Assembly: GCA_017353855.1 (NCBI GenBank)
Contig: JAFMSA010000115.1
Coordinates: 1 to 9,449 of the forward strand
Reading direction: 5' to 3'
DNA from: Alphaproteobacteria bacterium
Lineage (GTDB): Bacteria; Pseudomonadota; Alphaproteobacteria; ATCC43930; CGMCC-115725
DNA length: 9,449 nt
Shown here: positions 7,210-9,449 of the stretch, piece after piece
How the letters are laid out: each line of letters starts with the position of its first letter
How positions within the stretch are numbered: position 1 is the stretch's first letter
Program-made: the position numbers and the translations under genes
Notes under the pieces: model-generated
Database searches by the model: none
What the model was told of the DNA's origin: nothing
The model's input: the letters and a program-made list of their open reading frames with translations, nothing else

Positions 7210-8437
7210 TCAAGAACAGGGCGGGCACACTGAGGCCCGCCGCAAGCAGGGCGATCGTCGCTCCGGACGAGATGACCATCGCCGCGGCGTTGATCACGTT
7301 GTTGGCGGCGATTGCGCGAGCGCGGTGTTCGCGTTCCGTCGCAGCTTGCAGCAGCGCATAAAGCGGCACTACAAAAACCCCTCCCGACGCGGCAATACCG
7401 AAGAGGTCGGCAAGTATTCGCCAATGCGTGGGATCGCCCAAAAAAGCCCCCAAGGTGAGGAGTTGCCGGCCGGCCGCCGCAGCCGGGCTGGCGAACCACA
7501 GATCGATGGAAAACAGCCCGATCCCGAGCGCTCCCCAGGGGGCGCAGCGCGCGCTGAGCTGGCCTGCGAGTATGCGGTTACACAGCAGCGAACCGGCCGC
7601 GACCCCGACCGAAAACAGGCTCAGAAAGAGCGTCACGACGGCCTCTTGCGCTGCGAGTACGAAGCGGACATAAGCGGGAAACTGAGAAAGGTAGGTGGCG
7701 CCGGCCAACCAAAACCACGAGATCCCCAGGATCGCGCGGAATGGCACGGGTTCGCCGGCCGCGTGCCGGATCACCTGCAGCGTCGTCGCAATAAGGCGGC
7801 GGCGCCGTCCGCCCCGCTGTGCAGCCGGTGCGGTGCGCGGTATCCCCCGGCTTGCACCCCAGGCCGCAAGCGCTACAGCGACGATCAGCGCCGAGACGAG
7901 CGCCGAACCATGCCGGGTCGCAATCAGCATACCGGCGATCGTGCCGAGAAGAATTGCGATAAACGTGCCGGCCTCGACCAGCGCATTGCCGGGCAACAGC
8001 TCCGCTCGTCCGAGCAGGTCGGGCAGGATCGCGTATTTGAGAGGCCCGAAGAAGGCGGCCAGGATCCCCATTGCGAACAGCAGGGCGAGGAGCACCGCGG
8101 CGCTACCGGCCAGCACCCCGCCCGCTGCCGCCAGCATGACGGGAATCTCGACCCTCTTGAGCAGGCGAATGAGCCGTCCCTTGTCCGACTCGTCGGCGAT
8201 CTGCCCCGCAGTTGCCGAGCACAGAAAGAACGGCAGCATGAACAGACCGGCGGCGAGCGGGATCATGATCTGCGCCGAGAACTGCGATGCAGCGTCCGCG
8301 CGATAAGCGATCATCAGCACCAGCGCGTTGCGCAGTGCATTGTCATTAAAGGCCGACAGAAACTGCGTGACGAACAGCGGCCCGAAACGCCGCGAGGCGA
8401 GCAGCGCGAGCGCACTATGGGGCTCGTTCATTGGCAT
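7127..8437 (-). CDS. LplT-like MFS transporter (putative lysophospholipid transporter)
   Basis: A polytopic inner-membrane protein of 436 residues from the ATG at 8437, with roughly 12 hydrophobic segments. It matches the MFS group of E. coli LplT and of the transporter half of Aas-type fusions: TQFLSAFNDNALRNAL (24-39), MFS motif A GQIADESDKGR (78-88), FFGPLKYAILPD, GNALVEAGTFIAILLGTIAG, an Arg-rich central loop (RGGRRRR), and GGVFVVPLYALLQ in the second half. LplT flips lysophospholipids inward so that Aas can re-acylate them. In many alphaproteobacteria this domain is fused to acyltransferase (PlsC) and acyl-ACP ligase domains; here the frame stops right after the last segment and no such domain is nearby. 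The start is uncertain: 8431 and 8479 are alternatives and none has a clear SD. The frame stays open upstream to 9013, but that part has no recognisable sequence. Substrate is inferred. Confidence 0.85.
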   Translation of the reverse strand: MPMNEPHSALALLASRRFGPLFVTQFLSAFNDNALRNALVLMIAYRADAASQFSAQIMIPLAAGLFMLPFFLCSATAGQIADESDKGRLIRLLKRVEIPVMLAAAGGVLAGSAAVLLALLFAMGILAAFFGPLKYAILPDLLGRAELLPGNALVEAGTFIAILLGTIAGMLIATRHGSALVSALIVAVALAAWGASRGIPRTAPAAQRGGRRRRLIATTLQVIRHAAGEPVPFRAILGISWFWLAGATYLSQFPAYVRFVLAAQEAVVTLFLSLFSVGVAAGSLLCNRILAGQLSARCAPWGALGIGLFSIDLWFASPAAAAGRQLLTLGAFLGDPTHWRILADLFGIAASGGVFVVPLYALLQAATEREHRARAIAANNVINAAAMVISSGATIALLAAGLSVPALFLITGCATLLVAASFWRLIPLLALPTAPS

Positions 8438-8475
8438 AGGAGAGCCAGATGAGTAGCGACTTCTTCGAGCGATGA
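8438..8475 (+). promoter_or_regulatory. Strong SD with an 8-codon ORF overlapping the next start (ATGA)
   Basis: AGGAG (8438-8442) is 6 nt before ATG 8449, which opens MSSDFFER and stops at TGA 8473-8475. That stop overlaps ATG 8472 of a 54-codon ORF as ATGA. The layout looks like a translated leader with coupling, or a start disturbed by a frameshift. Against it: the SD abuts the lplT-like start on the other strand, so any promoter would have to lie inside that gene. Confidence 0.25.
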
Positions 8476-8636
8476 GCATACATGATCCGCGCCCGGCATC
8501 ACGTCCCAAGGTGAGCAAGGGTGAGATCAGCCTTCGGGCCGAAGCCGGCGGATATGGCTTCCTGATCGCGGAGTATGGCTTTGCCGTCATTGTGACGTGC
8601 GGAAGCAGGACGGCATTCCGACCGGAAAACTCCTGA
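8472..8636 (+). CDS. Possible small protein, 54 residues, unrecognised
   Basis: ATG at 8472 to TGA at 8634-8636 encodes a short protein beginning MSIHDPRPASRPKVSKG, with a more hydrophobic middle (GGYGFLIAEYGFAVIVT) and ending in FRPENS. I do not recognise it. By my count about two thirds of third codon positions are G or C, which neither proves nor excludes coding in this genome. The middle reads as two imperfect copies of a YGF motif. Its start overlaps the stop of an 8-codon ORF behind a good SD. It lies in the region upstream of the divergent lplT-like gene, so it may simply be leader or promoter DNA for that gene. It could also be the 5' end of a decayed gene. Confidence is low. Confidence 0.25.
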   Translation: MSIHDPRPASRPKVSKGEISLRAEAGGYGFLIAEYGFAVIVTCGSRTAFRPENS

Positions 8637-9185
8637 TTGCTTCCCCGGGAACGGCCGGCCGATGCTCGCCTCCGGGAGGTCTTTATAGCTTCGCAGGCAC
8701 TCCGCTCCCCCGGAACAGGACGCAAGTCACCCGGGACTCGCCACGAGAGCTCTCTGCCCGTAATACCCCGGGGCCGGAGGCTTGGAATTCGGTTGTACAG
8801 GCGCCGGTTTTCCGTCTTTTTGGTCGCTTTGCACTCCTCGTCTCGAGGCTCTCGCGCAGCTCGCGATCGGCGCTCAAGGCTCCTCACCCACCGCATCCAT
8901 CTCGTCCACGCACTCCGCAGGCTTCGACGCGCCCAGTCCACCACCAAAGCCGTACTCGTCGACCGTGTGCGCCCTCCTCCGCTGGCACCGAATTCGGCGG
9001 AAGGACACAGCAAACGCGGAATCAGCGAGTCCGGCTTTCGTTTATGGATCGCAAATGCCAGACCGCCCAGTCGATCCCTTCCTTGAGATCGCCGGATAGA
9101 CGTGCGAGCAGCACTCCCTCAGAGGGCGAGGAAACCGCTCCCTGGATCAATGCCACTCACGCAACCGGACTGCCTGGTTGGGCCG
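8637..9185. other. Region with no supported gene
   Basis: About 550 bp with frames open on both strands only because the DNA is GC-rich. A plus frame (8597-9244) and the upstream extension of the lplT-like frame on minus (to 9013) both give Arg/Ser/Pro-rich translations. Neither has a domain, a membrane segment or a third-position GC bias that I can see. I looked for tRNA cloverleafs and for an alphaproteobacterial tmRNA tag sequence and found none. It could be a spacer, a decayed gene or an unrecognised RNA. Confidence 0.5.
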
Positions 9186-9216
9186 GTGCCGCTGGTCCGG
9201 TGCGGCGCGGACTTTT
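9186..9216 (+). terminator. Weak terminator-like hairpin
   Basis: GTGCCGC (9186-9192) can pair with GCGGCGC (9202-9208), a 7-bp stem with one G-U pair and a 9-nt loop. GGAC then TTTT (9213-9216) follows. The T-run is short and set back 4 nt. No clear plus-strand gene ends just before it, so this is a weak call. Confidence 0.25.
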
Positions 9217-9291
9217 AGAAGAGACCGGACGCATTGCCCCTTAACTGGGAATTGGTCAGCAGCGTTATATCCAAATCCACGCGCACACACA

Positions 9292-9358
9292 AAACGGTTG
9301 CGGAGATTTATTGCTTTTGACAAACCGATTGCGTAGAGTTATTTTTATTGCTTTTGAG
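9292..9358. repeat. AT-rich imperfect tandem repeat
   Basis: Two units start with AAACGGTTGCGGAGA (9292-9306) and AAACCGATTGCGTAGAG (9322-9338). Both end in the identical TTTATTGCTTTTGA (9307-9320 and 9344-9357). The second is about 7 bp longer. The stretch is strikingly AT-rich compared with everything else in the window, which suggests a control region or transferred DNA. Confidence 0.6.
9317..9345 (+). promoter_or_regulatory. Candidate promoter, TTGACA-N17-TATTTT
   Basis: A perfect -35 hexamer TTGACA (9317-9322), an exact 17-nt spacer and TATTTT (9340-9345), reading rightwards and lying across the tandem repeat. By consensus it is the best sigma-70 match in the window. It would transcribe into the right edge, antisense to the partial minus-strand frame, so either that frame or this promoter may be spurious. 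Confidence 0.35.
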
Positions 9359-9449
9359 CACAAGGCGCCAGGTCTTGCGTTATCAGCGCTTTCCTCGCCG
9401 CGGCCGCCCATCCGGCGAAATGCTGATCGGCGAAGCGCGGGTCGGCAGC
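9345..9449 (-). CDS. C-terminal end of an unidentified protein, partial
   Basis: Reading leftwards from the right edge, 34 codons are open before TAA (complement of 9345-9347). They encode ADPRFADQHFAGWAAAARK and end in LAPCAQKQ. The segment is Ala-rich and would form an amphipathic helix. Third positions are mostly G or C until the last few codons, and the shift to AT-rich DNA falls at the stop, both as expected for a real gene end. The family is not recognisable from this length. The alternative is a rightward gene starting at ATG 9420, which has no SD. Confidence 0.4.
   Translation of the reverse strand, partial: AADPRFADQHFAGWAAAARKALITQDLAPCAQKQ

Noticed and set aside
7325..8452. A 375-codon plus-strand frame opposite the LplT-like gene
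   Set aside because: The translation is Arg/Gln/Glu-rich low-complexity material, while the minus strand encodes clear transmembrane segments and MFS motifs.
8585..8597. Small dyad CGTCA-TTG-TGACG as an operator
   Set aside because: Five-bp arms occur often by chance in GC-rich DNA, and it falls inside the doubtful 54-codon ORF with no promoter next to it.
8915..8947. TTCGA followed by CCACCA resembling a tRNA or tmRNA acceptor end
   Set aside because: No matching acceptor, D or anticodon stems could be found upstream, and no proteolysis-tag coding sequence is present nearby.
8438..9013. N-terminal extension of the LplT-like protein to give 628 residues
   Set aside because: The extra 190 or so residues are Arg/Ser-rich with no domain or membrane segment. 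LplT proteins start shortly before the first helix, as here from 8437 or 8431.

Overview
The window is GC-rich chromosomal DNA from an alphaproteobacterium, probably a Rhodospirillales-like or related deep lineage. Three things point there: RNase E has a long acidic insertion inside its S1 domain, as in alphaproteobacteria; rne, a class A PBP gene and prfB lie next to each other; and the MFS protein resembles the transporter part of alphaproteobacterial Aas/LplT-type proteins. The genus cannot be named from sequence alone.

Layout: (1) 1-2433, minus strand: 811 N-terminal residues of RNase E. The gene runs off the left edge, so it is an open-ended frame. (2) 2434-2910: divergent control region. 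It holds a candidate rne promoter about 290 nt upstream of the rne start, giving a long leader with GC-rich stem-loops, and a candidate promoter for the rightward genes. (3) 2911-7209, plus strand: a tight cluster of mrcA (penicillin-binding protein 1A), prfB (release factor 2, with a classical +1 programmed frameshift that a plain ORF scan misses) and a small YdcF/DUF218 protein. The gaps are 29 and 3 nt, so a single transcript is likely. (4) 7127-8437, minus strand: an LplT-like MFS transporter, convergent with the YdcF gene and overlapping its 3' end by 83 bp. (5) 8438-9344: about 900 bp with no convincing gene. It holds a small ORF behind a good Shine-Dalgarno, a weak terminator-like hairpin, and an AT-rich imperfect tandem repeat containing a promoter-like TTGACA-N17-TATTTT. 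(6) 9345-9449, minus strand: probably the last 34 codons of an unidentified gene entering from the right.

Functionally this is mostly housekeeping: RNA turnover (RNase E), peptidoglycan synthesis (PBP1A, possibly the YdcF protein), translation termination (RF2) and probably lysophospholipid movement across the inner membrane (LplT-like). I see no CRISPR array, phage, transposase, defence system, rRNA or tRNA. The main points of interest are the RF2 frameshift site, the internally repeated RNase E insertion, the long rne leader, the solo LplT-like transporter and the unexplained right-hand region.
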